Shown in pieces: positions 1-10,149 of a DNA stretch of 64,000 nucleotides. The number at the start of each line of letters is the position of its first letter. Position 1 is the first letter of the stretch. The translations under genes and the position numbers were made by a program. The stretch lies in NCBI GenBank assembly GCA_964403795.1, contig CAYOHP010000017.1, positions 16,618 to 80,617 of the forward strand. Direction: 5' to 3'. The notes beneath the pieces were generated by a model. That model did not search any database and was not told where the DNA came from. It saw nothing but the letters and a program-made list of their open reading frames with translations. This DNA comes from CAYOHP01 sp964403795 [NCBI: uncultured bacterium] (GTDB lineage: Bacteria > Muiribacteriota > UBA6191 > CAZXTJ01).

Positions 1-1187
1 CGATCCTCTCGAAGCAGGGCGACAAGCCATGGTTTCCCAAGGGGCAGCCCGCCGACGGCACCCATGACGCGGACTTGGCAGAGCGCGTCATGGACCGGAT
101 CCTGGCGGTGTTGCTGGGCCGCACCGGGTTCGTGGTGGACCGGGGGATCTGTGCGCCCGACGACCTCGACTGGCTGACCCGCATGGCGCTGGGGTTCAGG
201 AAGGGCCTGCTCTCGGTGGCCGCGGAACTCGGCGCCGCCAGGGTGGCGGATCTCTGTACCCGGTATGCCGGGAACAACCCGGGGTTCGAGGTCCCGGCTT
301 CGATCGCCGGGCGCCGGCTCCCGGCCTTCCACCGGAACATCCGGGTGGAGAAGGACGGGGAACTCGCGGTGGTCCGGGTGTTCCGGCCCGAGGTGCGCAA
401 CGCCCTCTCCGGCGAGACCATGGCGGAGATCGACGCCGCCGTCGCCACCTTGGCCGACGACAAGAAGATCCGCGGCATCGTGCTGACGAGCACCGACGGG
501 GCCTTGGCCGGGGCCGACATCGGGGGCCTGGCCGCCCTTCCCGACCGGGAGTCCTGCCGGCAGATGTGCCGGCGAGGCTACGCGGTGCTGGCCCGGATCG
601 AGGGGTGCCGCAAGCCGGTGGTGGCTGCGGTCGACGGGCCGGTCCTGGGCGGGGGTGCCGAGATCTCGATGGCCTGCCACGCCCGGGTGGTGGGCAAGTC
701 GCTGATGCTGGGCCAGCCCGAGGTGAACCTGGGGATCATCCCCGGGTACGGAGGCACCCAGCGGCTGCCTCGCCTGGTCGGGGTGGAGAGGGCATTGGAC
801 CTGCTGCGCACCGCCAGGTCGGTGGGCGCCAAGGAGGCGTGCGCCTGGGGCTGGGCCACAGGGGAACCGGTCGACGACCCGGTGGCCGCGGCCAAGGCGC
901 TCGTAAGGGAGCACCTGGACGGCCGCGCCAAGCTGGCCCCGGTGGACCCGAGACCGGTGGCGGTCCCCGCCAAGCTCGCCGGGGTCGACCTCGGCCACCA
1001 CTCGCGGGCGATCGACGCCATCCTGGTCGACGTGGTGCGCACCGGGCTGGCCCGGCACCTCGCCGACGGGCTCGAGATCGAGGCCGAGGGTTTCGCCCGC
1101 TGCAAGGACACCGTGGACATGGACATCGGGATGAAGAACTTCCTGGCGAACGGGCCGCGCGTCCCCGCGGTCTTCCTGAACGAGTAG
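1..1187 (+). CDS. 3-hydroxyacyl-CoA dehydrogenase / enoyl-CoA hydratase fusion (5' end outside window)
   Basis: The reading frame is open from the first complete codon, so this is the 3' part of a longer gene; an internal TTG at position 75 is not a credible start. The first ~100 residues match the C-terminal helical domain of 3-hydroxyacyl-CoA dehydrogenases (GFVVDRG...DLDWLTRMALGFRKGLL). They are followed by a complete crotonase domain with oxyanion-hole segments (ALAGADIGG, GPVLGGGAEISMAC) and the signature PEVNLGIIPGYGGTQRLPR. The order is dehydrogenase first and hydratase last, the reverse of E. coli FadB, as in FadN-like proteins. The expected role is hydration of enoyl-CoA and oxidation of 3-hydroxyacyl-CoA in fatty-acid beta-oxidation. 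The stop codon lies inside the SD of the thiolase gene that follows, so the two are translationally linked. The NAD-binding half is not visible. Confidence 0.9.
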   Translation, partial: ILSKQGDKPWFPKGQPADGTHDADLAERVMDRILAVLLGRTGFVVDRGICAPDDLDWLTRMALGFRKGLLSVAAELGAARVADLCTRYAGNNPGFEVPASIAGRRLPAFHRNIRVEKDGELAVVRVFRPEVRNALSGETMAEIDAAVATLADDKKIRGIVLTSTDGALAGADIGGLAALPDRESCRQMCRRGYAVLARIEGCRKPVVAAVDGPVLGGGAEISMACHARVVGKSLMLGQPEVNLGIIPGYGGTQRLPRLVGVERALDLLRTARSVGAKEACAWGWATGEPVDDPVAAAKALVREHLDGRAKLAPVDPRPVAVPAKLAGVDLGHHSRAIDAILVDVVRTGLARHLADGLEIEAEGFARCKDTVDMDIGMKNFLANGPRVPAVFLNE

Positions 1188-1201
1188 GAGCCGCCCCCAT
1201 C

Positions 1202-2677
1202 ATGAAGACCAAGCAGAAGAGCAGGACCAAGGCGAAGGCGACGCCCAAGGCGAAGCCACCGGCGAGGAAGGCTGCCAAGGCCAAGGCGCAGGCGAGGAAG
1301 GCGAAGCCCGCCCCCAAGGCCAGGAAGCCTGCCCCCGCCCCCAAGGCCAAGGCGGTCCCGGCGAAGCCGGCACCCAGGTCAGCGCCCGCGGCGCGATCCC
1401 CGGTCGCCGAGACGATCGTGATCCTCGAGGGGGCGAAGCGCACTCCCCGCGCCGACATCCTGGTGAACAACCGCGATCCGGGGCTGTTCTCCGGGTTCTC
1501 GGCCACCCGGCTCGGCGGGATGGCGATCGCCGGCACCCTGGCCGGGACCCGGCTCGATCCGGGGCGCATCGGGCACGTGATCATGGGCATGGCGTCCCAT
1601 AGCCATCGCGATTCGATCTACGGGGCCCAGGGCATGCGCTGGCGGGGCGGGTTGGGGGAGGACGTGCCGGCCCTGACCGTGGCCCGGATCTGCGGCTCCG
1701 GTGCCGAGGCGGTGGCGGTCGGGTCCGAGATGATCCTGGCCGGCCTGCGTCATGACCGATCCCGTCCCTACATGGTGGTGGGCGGCGCCGAGAGCATGCA
1801 GTACCCGTTCGTGGTCTACGGGCTCCGGGGCAAGAAGGTGGGCGGAACCACCCAGAAGTACGGGCCGGTCGACCCCAAGGGCCTCGAAGCCGGGACCCAC
1901 CTCCAGGATTCGCTGCTCATGGGCCTCTACGATCCTTCCTCGGGGATGGCCATGGCCAACACCGCGGAGGAACTGGGGCGGCGGTACCGCATCACCCGGG
2001 AAGAGGCCGACGCCTTCGGCTACCGCTCCCAGGTGCGCGCCAAGCAGGCGCGCGACTCGGGCGCCTTCCTGGAGGAGACGGTCCCGGTCGAGGTGCGTCC
2101 CGACGGCTCCTCCGAGCCGTTCACGGTGGTGCACGACACCCACATCCTCGAGGACGTGAGCCTGGCGAAGATGGGGCGGCTCCCGGCCGCCTTCGAGCCG
2201 GGCGGGATCGTGACCGCCGGCAACGCCAGCGCAGTGGTCGACGGCGCCGCCGCCATGGTGATCGGACGGCTGTCGGATGCGACCCGCGACGGGGCCAAGC
2301 CCCTGGCGAGGATCGCCGGGATCGGGGTCGCCGCCTGCGAGGCGAAGATCATGGGCTGGGGACCGGTGCCGGCCACCCGGATCGCGCTGGCCTCGGCGGG
2401 GATCTCGGGTGGGGACATCGACCGGGTCGAACTGAACGAGGCTTTCGCCCCCCAGGCGCTGGCCTGCATCCGCGATTTCGAGACCATGGGGATCGATCCC
2501 GAGAAGGTGAACCCGGAAGGTGGGGCCATCGCCCTGGGACACCCGCTCGGCGCCACCGGTGCGATCCTGACGCTGACCTGCGCCTACGGGCTGCGCCGCC
2601 GGCGCCAGCGCTACGGCCTGGTCACCATGTGCATCGGCGGAGGCCAGGGCATCTCGCTGGTGCTGGAGGCGATGTAG
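1202..2677 (+). CDS. Acetyl-CoA acyltransferase (thiolase) with basic Lys/Ala/Pro-rich N-terminal tail
   Basis: The 491-aa protein has a thiolase core from about residue 70: the acyl-accepting Cys in RICGSGAEAV, NEAFAP, the catalytic His in GGAIALGHPLGATGA, and the second Cys in CIGGGQG. It would cleave 3-ketoacyl-CoA and so completes beta-oxidation with the gene upstream. ATG 1202 is chosen because AGGAG sits 11 nt upstream, overlapping the previous stop. This start gives an unusual first ~68 residues made almost only of Lys, Ala, Pro and Arg, like the tails of histone-H1-like bacterial proteins. Normal thiolases begin near the segment ETIVILEGAKRTP. The tail could bind nucleic acid or polyphosphate; that is inference. 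A later start (GTG near residue 75) is possible but has no better SD. Confidence 0.92.
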   Translation: MKTKQKSRTKAKATPKAKPPARKAAKAKAQARKAKPAPKARKPAPAPKAKAVPAKPAPRSAPAARSPVAETIVILEGAKRTPRADILVNNRDPGLFSGFSATRLGGMAIAGTLAGTRLDPGRIGHVIMGMASHSHRDSIYGAQGMRWRGGLGEDVPALTVARICGSGAEAVAVGSEMILAGLRHDRSRPYMVVGGAESMQYPFVVYGLRGKKVGGTTQKYGPVDPKGLEAGTHLQDSLLMGLYDPSSGMAMANTAEELGRRYRITREEADAFGYRSQVRAKQARDSGAFLEETVPVEVRPDGSSEPFTVVHDTHILEDVSLAKMGRLPAAFEPGGIVTAGNASAVVDGAAAMVIGRLSDATRDGAKPLARIAGIGVAACEAKIMGWGPVPATRIALASAGISGGDIDRVELNEAFAPQALACIRDFETMGIDPEKVNPEGGAIALGHPLGATGAILTLTCAYGLRRRRQRYGLVTMCIGGGQGISLVLEAM

Positions 2678-2686
2678 GGGTCGAGC

Positions 2687-4261
2687 TCAGCGCGAGTGCA
2701 GGGACTCGAAGGTCTCCTGGGCGGGATGGGGGATGACCCCGAGGTCCTCGCTCCGGCACAGGGTCTCGCAGGCCGGCGGGTCGAGCGACAGGTCGCGACG
2801 GTAGAGGTTGCGGTGGTAGATGCCCCGGATCACGTCGAGCAGGAACTGCTGGTCGGCGCCCGGCACGCTCTTCAGGCGCAGCGGGTCGATGGGTGCGCCC
2901 ACGAACACGTCGACCGCCATGGGCCGGTCCTTGGAGGGCTCGTCCTCGGTGGCCTCCCACCCGATGGCGGTGTCCACGATGGTGATCGGGACGATGTAGA
3001 CCGGCTCCTCCGAGACCTCGGCGGTGATCACGTCGATCCCGACCCTGAGCGGCCGGGTCTCGCCCTGGGGGGTGGGGACGTTGCCCTCGGGGAAGAGCGC
3101 CAGGTTGCGACCCTGACGGATCGCCTCGATGGCCTCCGCCACCGCGTCGACCTTGGTGCCGTCGGGATGCTTGCCGCCCACCGCGATCACCGTGGGATCG
3201 GCGACCAGCTTCTTCTGGAGCCACTTCGGCATGGCCCGCACCGCCCACATGAACGAATAGGTGCCGGGGACCACCGCGGCCATGGTCATGGCGTCCTCGA
3301 TGGTCGCCCGATGGGAGAGGGCGAAGACGATGGGAGCGTCGGTCGGGATCCCCTCTTGCCCGTGGACCCGGAGCTTCAGCCCCGCCGCCCAGCGGTAGGA
3401 CTTCGAGAAGAAACGCACCAGGTCGTTGGTCTGGTCCGGAGCGTGGTCCTTGGCCCAGAACGGGCGCAGGAAGAGGTGCACGAAGAGGCGCGTCATGGCC
3501 GGCAGCGAGAGGGCGTTGATCTTCACCGCCCGGGCCTTGTCCTTGAGGCCCCGGAAGAAGTTCCCCACCCGGTGCCCGAAGGGCAGCTTGGGGGCGAGCC
3601 CGAACTTCCGCTCGTAGCGCAGCAGCAGCTCGTCGAGATCGGCAGCCAGGAACCAGAGTTCCTTGGCCTCCTCGGAGCGGGTGTGGAAGGGGTCGGCGGG
3701 ATCGGCCAGCCGCTCCCGGTAGGTCCTCTCCTCGGTCTCGAGGCGGGCGAAGGCCCTGGAGAACTCCTGGCGGTGCTTCTCCTTGGTGACCAGGGGGAGC
3801 AGCGCCTCGCGCCGCTCCAGCGCCCCCAGGATCGCGCCGTAGGTGCGGAGGTGGATCTCGTCCCGCTGGTAGGCGTCGTAGGCCGCGAAGTACTCGGCGA
3901 GCGCCTTCTTCATGCCCGCGAAGTTCGGTGCCGCGGCCTCGAACACCGCCCGCTTGGCTTCGGGCAGGGCGGATGCGCCCCCGGCGAGCAGCGCTTGGCG
4001 CTCGCCGGGGTCCAGGGGCACCCGGTGCAGGTCCTGCATGTGGCGCACGAACTCGGGGAGCCGGGGGATGACCGCCAGGGCCTTGGGACCGACCTTGGTC
4101 TGGAGACCCTTGACCGACTCGGAGAGCCCGGCGAGTTCGGCGCGGCGAGCGGGGAGGTCGACCGGCACCACCTCGGCGGCCCGGAGGCTCGAGAGGGCGA
4201 GGACCAGGGCGAGGGGGAAGGCGGCGAGGCCGCGTGCCGGGACGGGCGGGGCGAGGCGCAA
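2687..4261 (-). CDS. Exported or anchored PlsC-like acyltransferase
   Basis: This 524-aa protein begins at TTG 4261, with GGAG 7 nt upstream. The N-terminus is a hydrophobic signal-like segment (GLAAFPLALVLALSSLRAAE), then ~230 residues of charged helical sequence. From about residue 275 comes an acyltransferase domain of the glycerol-phosphate/lysophosphatidate type: block I SHRATIEDAM, block III LFPEGNVPTPQG, and a block IV-like VYIVPITIV. The usual HX4D catalytic dyad reads H-R-A-T-I-E-D, so the acid is Glu at the expected position or Asp one residue later. The role in phospholipid acylation is inferred from the family. The gene converges on the thiolase (9 bp apart) and is divergent from the gene at 4318. 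A TACTGT -10-like box lies at 4294-4299. Confidence 0.75.
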   Translation of the reverse strand: MRLAPPVPARGLAAFPLALVLALSSLRAAEVVPVDLPARRAELAGLSESVKGLQTKVGPKALAVIPRLPEFVRHMQDLHRVPLDPGERQALLAGGASALPEAKRAVFEAAAPNFAGMKKALAEYFAAYDAYQRDEIHLRTYGAILGALERREALLPLVTKEKHRQEFSRAFARLETEERTYRERLADPADPFHTRSEEAKELWFLAADLDELLLRYERKFGLAPKLPFGHRVGNFFRGLKDKARAVKINALSLPAMTRLFVHLFLRPFWAKDHAPDQTNDLVRFFSKSYRWAAGLKLRVHGQEGIPTDAPIVFALSHRATIEDAMTMAAVVPGTYSFMWAVRAMPKWLQKKLVADPTVIAVGGKHPDGTKVDAVAEAIEAIRQGRNLALFPEGNVPTPQGETRPLRVGIDVITAEVSEEPVYIVPITIVDTAIGWEATEDEPSKDRPMAVDVFVGAPIDPLRLKSVPGADQQFLLDVIRGIYHRNLYRRDLSLDPPACETLCRSEDLGVIPHPAQETFESLHSR

Positions 4262-4293
4262 GGCGGGCTCCGTTTCGCTCGGACGACGGCCCC

Positions 4294-4299
4294 ACAGTA
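4294..4299 (-). promoter_or_regulatory. -10-like box for the acyltransferase gene
   Basis: The minus strand reads GG-TACTGT-GG here, 32 nt before the TTG start. It fits the TAnnnT box preceded by G that recurs in front of many genes in this window. No convincing -35 is visible. Confidence 0.4.
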
Positions 4300-4317
4300 C
4301 CAGTCCGGCGTGGTGGC

Positions 4318-5568
4318 ATGGAGGCCTTCCCCGTGGACAACCTGACCCACAGCCTGGCCGGGATCGCGCTCGCCGAACTGGCGTTGCTGGCCCGTCGCGA
4401 CCCCGAGGCAGCGGGTCGTGATCGCCCCTGGCTCTGGGCAGCCTCGATCCTCGGGAACAACGTCCCGGACCACGACGTGTTCTGGTCGCACTTCCTGGGC
4501 GGGCGGCTCGGCTATCTGCTCCACCATCGCGGGCACACGCATACCGTGGTGGCCGGCCTGCTCCATGGGTTGGTGCTGGTGGCGGGGCTGGCAGCCTGGG
4601 GTCGCCGGCGCGGCGCGGCCGTTCCGATGGCGGCCTTCGGGCTCGCCCTGGTCGGTCCCCAGCTCCACCTCTGGATGGACGGGTGGAACCTCTACGGGGT
4701 CCACCCCTGGTGGCCGTGGGATCCTTCGTGGAGGTACGGCGACCGCGTCTTCGTGGTCGAGCCCTGGCTCTGGGTCTTCCTCATGCCGGCCGCGGCCGCC
4801 ACTCCGCCCATGGCGGGATGGGGTCGGAGGCTGCTGCTGGCGGCCTTCGCAGGCGGCGTGGCGGTGGCGCTGGCGACCGGCCTGGTTCCCCTCCCCCTGC
4901 TCCTCGGGCTGGTCGCGGCGCTCTCTGGGTGGTGGCGCTTCCTCCCTGGCCTGGGCCGGGCCGCCATGCCGGTGGCGGTGGCCGCCTCGCTGGTCCTGGT
5001 CCTCGGCCTCGGTGTGGTTTCGGAGCGGGCCAAGGCGAGGGTGCGGGGCGTACTCCCCGATCCGGTCCACGACGTCCTGGTCTCGCCCGGACCCGCGGAT
5101 CCGACATGCTGGATGGTCATGGCGGTGGAAGCCGGTCCCGGCACCGATCTGTACCGGGTCCGGCGAGGCCTGTGGTCCTCCCTCGGTTCCGGCGTCGAGC
5201 GCTGCACGGGCCGCCTTCCCACGGCCTCGACCGCGCCGCTCTCGCCGGTGACGCTCCCGGGCGCGCCCGATCTCCTCTGGGACCGGGAGTTCACGGGGTC
5301 GCGGGCCGCGCTGCGCGAACTGGCCCGGGACGACTGCCGATTCCGGGCCATGCTCGAGTTCGTGCGGATCCCGTACTGGCACACCCGGCCCGACGGTTCC
5401 CGGGTCTACGGGGATCTGCGCTTCGATCGGGGACCCGAGATCGGCTTCGCGGAGTTCGAGGCCGGACCGAACCCGGGGGACTGCTCCGACCTGGTGGTCC
5501 CGGGGTGGCCTCCCCCGGTAGGCCCGCTCCTGGTGGAGCCGGGGGAATCGCCGGGGTCCGGCGGGTAG
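4318..5568 (+). CDS. Membrane-bound metal-dependent hydrolase family protein (DUF457/YdjM-like)
   Basis: The 416-aa product starts MEAFPVDNLTHSLAGIALAE, the typical opening of the DUF457/YdjM family (D-x-L-T-H-x-L-x-G). It continues with NNVPDHD and the histidine cluster LLHHRGHTHT, which may bind metal. Several hydrophobic segments lie between about residues 80 and 240, followed by a long soluble C-terminal part. Longer versions of this family occur in many Gram-negative bacteria; the substrate is unknown. The start is ATG 4318, since nothing upstream in frame looks like protein of this family. The SD is weak. It is divergent from the acyltransferase gene, and only 56 bp separate the two starts. 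Confidence 0.75.
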   Translation: MEAFPVDNLTHSLAGIALAELALLARRDPEAAGRDRPWLWAASILGNNVPDHDVFWSHFLGGRLGYLLHHRGHTHTVVAGLLHGLVLVAGLAAWGRRRGAAVPMAAFGLALVGPQLHLWMDGWNLYGVHPWWPWDPSWRYGDRVFVVEPWLWVFLMPAAAATPPMAGWGRRLLLAAFAGGVAVALATGLVPLPLLLGLVAALSGWWRFLPGLGRAAMPVAVAASLVLVLGLGVVSERAKARVRGVLPDPVHDVLVSPGPADPTCWMVMAVEAGPGTDLYRVRRGLWSSLGSGVERCTGRLPTASTAPLSPVTLPGAPDLLWDREFTGSRAALRELARDDCRFRAMLEFVRIPYWHTRPDGSRVYGDLRFDRGPEIGFAEFEAGPNPGDCSDLVVPGWPPPVGPLLVEPGESPGSGG

Positions 5569-5658
5569 GCGCCGAAGCGGGCACGCGCCGAATCAGTTCG
5601 GACTCAAGATTGATTCGGGAGACCCTTCGGTCGCAGCGTCCGGGGCCCCGATGCGTGG

Positions 5659-5674
5659 TGGCACGCGCCTTGCC
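5659..5674 (+). promoter_or_regulatory. Sigma54 promoter upstream of the 5728 gene
   Basis: The bases read TGGCAC-GCGCC-TTGC-C, matching the sigma54 (RpoN) consensus TGGCAC-N5-TTGC with correct -24 GG/-12 GC spacing. The GC element lies 55 nt before the start codon, the same layout as at the two LysM genes. The next gene downstream on this strand is a sigma54 activator. Confidence 0.85.
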
Positions 5675-5727
5675 AGGTACGGCCTCGCTCCCTGCCCGAC
5701 CGGCGGGAACGTACTCCTGGAGGCTCC

Positions 5728-6732
5728 ATGCGCATGTCCACCGCCGTCGGCGCCGGCGCCGTGATCCTGTCCCTCGCCCTGGTTCCCCTCGCGATCCAGC
5801 GGATCGCCACCTTCCCGGCCGTGGTCGCCCACGTGGAGGCCGAGTGCCTGCCGGTCCCGGAGCCGAACTGGGACGGAGAGCAGGAGTTCCTGGCCTTCTG
5901 GAAGGCGCTGCCCGAGGACGGGTCCACGATGCCGGGTTTCCACGCCGCCCTGCTCGAGGGCGAGGCCGGTCCGGTCCGGGTCGCGGAGGCCCGGTCCTAC
6001 CTGGAACTGCGGGAGCGGGAGGGGCTCTGGTACAGGTCAGGACCGAGCGACGACCCGCCGGGCAGGGACCCGGTGCTGGCGCGCCCGATCCCGGCGGGGA
6101 TCCTCTGGACCTGGCCGAGCCCGACCCGGCGCAGCCCGGTCGGTGTCGCCTGGCAACTGGGTGCGGAGGCCGCCGCCTTGTTCCTGGCCGGGCGCGGCCG
6201 GGAGGGACTCGACGCCCTCGAAGTGGCCTATCGCTTCACCCGGATCGTGGGTCGCGGCCAGCATTCCACCCGCGACATGCTGCTGGTCCTGGGCGGGATC
6301 GACGCCGCCCACCACCTCGATCGCCTGGTGCAAGTGCTGCTGCGCACCGACCTGGTGGCGGAGGACGAGCTGGGGCGCCTCCACTCGATCCTGGAGGACG
6401 ACGCCACCCTCCGGGTCCGGCCCCATCACTGGCTGGATCGTGACCTCGAGTTCCGGCGCCGCGCCATCCGGCTGGTGGGGAGCTGGCTCGGACCCTTCGC
6501 CCCGATCGGGGACTGGTACTGGGGCGACTCGAACAGGCGGATCGCCACCATCCGGTACCGGTTCGCACAAGGGAACCCCATGGAGCGGAGCGAGCTCGCC
6601 GGCGCCCATCCGGTCTTCGCCTTCTTCCTCCCGAACCATGGCATGGCGCTGCGCTCCGAGGCGAGCGCGACCCGGATGCGGGACCGGATGCTCGCCACCC
6701 TGGTCCACCGCCGGCTGGCGCCGGGTAGGTGA
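5728..6732 (+). CDS. Membrane-anchored or exported protein of unknown function, sigma54-driven
   Basis: I do not recognise this 334-aa protein. It begins with an uncleaved signal-like helix (TAVGAGAVILSLALVPLAI), placing the remainder outside the cytoplasm. The rest is rich in Trp, Arg and acidic residues, and one stretch (GREGLDALEVAYRFTRIVGR...STRDMLLVLGGIDAAHH) looks helical, resembling exported alpha-helical proteins of unknown function found in Planctomycetota and Myxococcota. ATG 5728 has GGAGG at 5719-5723. A near-perfect sigma54 promoter stands 55 nt upstream. A hairpin terminator follows at 6746-6775, then the gene for an FHA-type sigma54 activator, which is the obvious candidate regulator. 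Confidence 0.8.
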   Translation: MRMSTAVGAGAVILSLALVPLAIQRIATFPAVVAHVEAECLPVPEPNWDGEQEFLAFWKALPEDGSTMPGFHAALLEGEAGPVRVAEARSYLELREREGLWYRSGPSDDPPGRDPVLARPIPAGILWTWPSPTRRSPVGVAWQLGAEAAALFLAGRGREGLDALEVAYRFTRIVGRGQHSTRDMLLVLGGIDAAHHLDRLVQVLLRTDLVAEDELGRLHSILEDDATLRVRPHHWLDRDLEFRRRAIRLVGSWLGPFAPIGDWYWGDSNRRIATIRYRFAQGNPMERSELAGAHPVFAFFLPNHGMALRSEASATRMRDRMLATLVHRRLAPGR

Positions 6733-6745
6733 CCTCGTGACCCCA

Positions 6746-6775
6746 CCCCCTGGGCCGGCTCCGGCAGGCCCGGGG
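6746..6775 (+). terminator. Hairpin after the 5728 gene
   Basis: CCCCC-T-GGGCC pairs with GGCCC-GGGGG around a 9-10 nt loop, one bulged T aside. It sits 14 nt after the stop codon and before the activator's own -10 box. No T-run follows, so intrinsic termination is uncertain. Confidence 0.5.
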
Positions 6776-6783
6776 GCCTCTGC

Positions 6784-6789
6784 TACCTT
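6784..6789 (+). promoter_or_regulatory. -10-like box just ahead of the FHA-sigma54 activator
   Basis: TACCTT lies 11 nt before ATG 6801, and no SD precedes the ATG. Transcription would start about 5 nt before the start codon, suggesting a nearly leaderless mRNA. Confidence 0.45.
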
Positions 6790-6800
6790 GGGTCCCGACC

Positions 6801-8124
<1,324 letters not shown>

Positions 8125-8150
<26 letters not shown>

Positions 8151-10149
8151 GGTCGCGGCGCGCCGGGCGCGACTTCCCCTGGCCGCTCTGGACCGCCAGG
8201 AAGTGCGCGGTCCGGGCCTCGAGATCGGCCGACGAGGCTCCGCTCCTGAGTCGCGAGCCCCGGGAGGCGCGGAGCAGGGCCACGGCCAGCCCGGCCTGCT
8301 CGGCCCGCACCGGGGGAGCGCCCAGGATCCGGACGGGATCGAGGTAGGCGAGCTCCCCCAGCACCAGCTCGGGCCGACGATCGAGCTCGGAGGCGACCAG
8401 GGTCGCCACCCGGGATGCGTCGGTCTCGCCCGCCTCGACCGCCCGCGCCGCCCGGTAACAGGCCGACGCCAGGAAGCGACTCACCGGCTCCAGGGCTCGC
8501 GCCAGTTCGATCCGTCCCTGGCGGGTGGCCGCCAGGGTCCTGTGCTCCCTCAAGCCCAAGGTCAAGGGATTGCCGATCCCGCTCCCGACCGAGGAGGGAC
8601 CCGGCCACCGGTCGGCGTCGAGTCCGTAGCCCTCGGCGAGCCGTCGCTCCACCGCCGCCAGCTCCTCCCGGGATCTCTGCAGGGCGTCGAGGGCACCCCC
8701 GGACCAACCCCTGAGGAGGGTTCCCGCCACCAGTCCGGGATGGCCGGCCTGGTCGTCGGTGGTGGCCAGGGTGGCCCCGGTCGGCAGCGGCTCGACGAAG
8801 GCGAGCAGGGGATGTCCGAGGCCCGCCCAGGCCAACTCCTGGTCCACCTCCCGGAGGAGTTCGCGGGTCTCCCTGGCCAGCCGTTCCGGGCGTCCCCCCT
8901 CGCCGAGCCAGACATGGAATGCGACGATCGGGGGGGAACCGGCCAGGATGGATTCCCGCTCGGCGGGATCGAGTTCCGGGGGCCCGGGCGTAGCCGAGAG
9001 CCAATCCCGGATCCCGCTCGCCAGTTCGAGGATCCTCTTGTCCTCGCCTTCATGCCGGGCGTCGATCGGGGCCTTGGGATCAGGGGCCGCCGCGGCCGTA
9101 CCCGGAGCGCCAGGGTCCACCCACGACCAGGCCACCAGGCCGGCGAGCGCGAGGACCGCCAGCAGCGAGGAGACCTCGAGGGCACGCCATGGGGCGCGGC
9201 GCGTGGTGCGGAGCCCGGCCGAGCGCATGGGGACGCTGCGGGCCGATCGAAGGTCGCCTGGATCCCGAGTCCCGTGGTCGGATGCCCGGTCGCCACGACA
9301 GGCTTTCTCCAACAGCTCCCGGGCGATCCCGGCGTCCCGGGGCCGGTCCTCCCTCTCCTTCTCCAGGAGCGTCGCCACCCATGAGGCCAGACCGGGAGGG
9401 ATTCGGGGGTCGACCCGATCGAGACGCGGCGGGACCAGGACGGCGTGGTTCTCGAACACCCGGTCGATGCGATCGCTGCGGAAGGGATTGGCGCCGGTCA
9501 GGAGCTCGTAGACGATCACTCCCAGCGCATAGAGATCGTCGCGGGGATCGGGTTCGGCTCCGGTGGCCTGCTCCGGGGAGGCGTAGGCCGGGGTCCCGAG
9601 GAAGCAGCCGCTGGCCGTGAGTCCGGTCTCGTCGGAGACATGGGAGAGCCCGAAGTCGATCAGCTGGACCGACCCGTCGGGGAGCACCAGGACATTGGCC
9701 GGCTTCAGGTCGCGGTGGACCACTCCTTCGCGGTGGGCAGCCCGGAGGCCGGACAGCAGCTCCTCGGCCAGACGTCGGACCGCCTCGATCTCCCAGGGTC
9801 CGTTCCCGAGGAGGGTATCGAGCGATCGTCCTCCCGAATCCGGGTAGGCCAGGAAGAGGACCGCTCCTTCCGCCCCGTAGTCGAGGATGCTCACGATGTT
9901 GGGGTGCTGGAGACGGGCGAGCACCCTGGCCTCGCGCAGGAACCGGGCGGCGAGCCGGGTCTCGCGGTCCTCGGAGACCTTCACGACCTTCAGGATCACG
10001 GACCGGTCGAGGTTCGCCTGGCGGGCCCGATAGACCCGGGATGCCGCCCCCGTCCCCACCGGTACCAGGTCGAGGTACCTTCCCCGGATCCCGGTCGGCA
10101 ACCCGCTCTGCTGCGCCTCGGCCAGGGCGTACCCGGATTCCCCGGTCAT
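8125..10149 (-). CDS. Receptor-like Ser/Thr protein kinase (Hanks type)
   Basis: This 674-aa protein has a complete kinase domain at ~24-280: glycine loop VGTGAASRVY, ATP-anchoring Lys54 in VILKVVK, catalytic loop HRDLKPANVL (145-154), IDFGLS (DFG 165-167) and the AYASPEQ activation segment. A single transmembrane helix (~325-345, VSSLLAVLALAGLVAWSW) separates it from a ~325-residue extracytoplasmic region, helical and unrecognised. It is therefore a membrane sensor kinase. ATG 10149 overlaps the stop of the epimerase gene upstream (ATGA), so they are coupled. Its 3' end runs 26 bp into the convergent FHA-sigma54 activator, whose FHA domain is a plausible reader of this kinase. Confidence 0.95.

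Noticed and set aside
2696-4345. Long open frame on the plus strand opposite the acyltransferase
   Set aside because: It has no domain-like sequence and mirrors codon bias on the other strand; the minus-strand frame carries acyltransferase motifs and a signal peptide. Similar antisense frames elsewhere in the window were dropped for the same reason.
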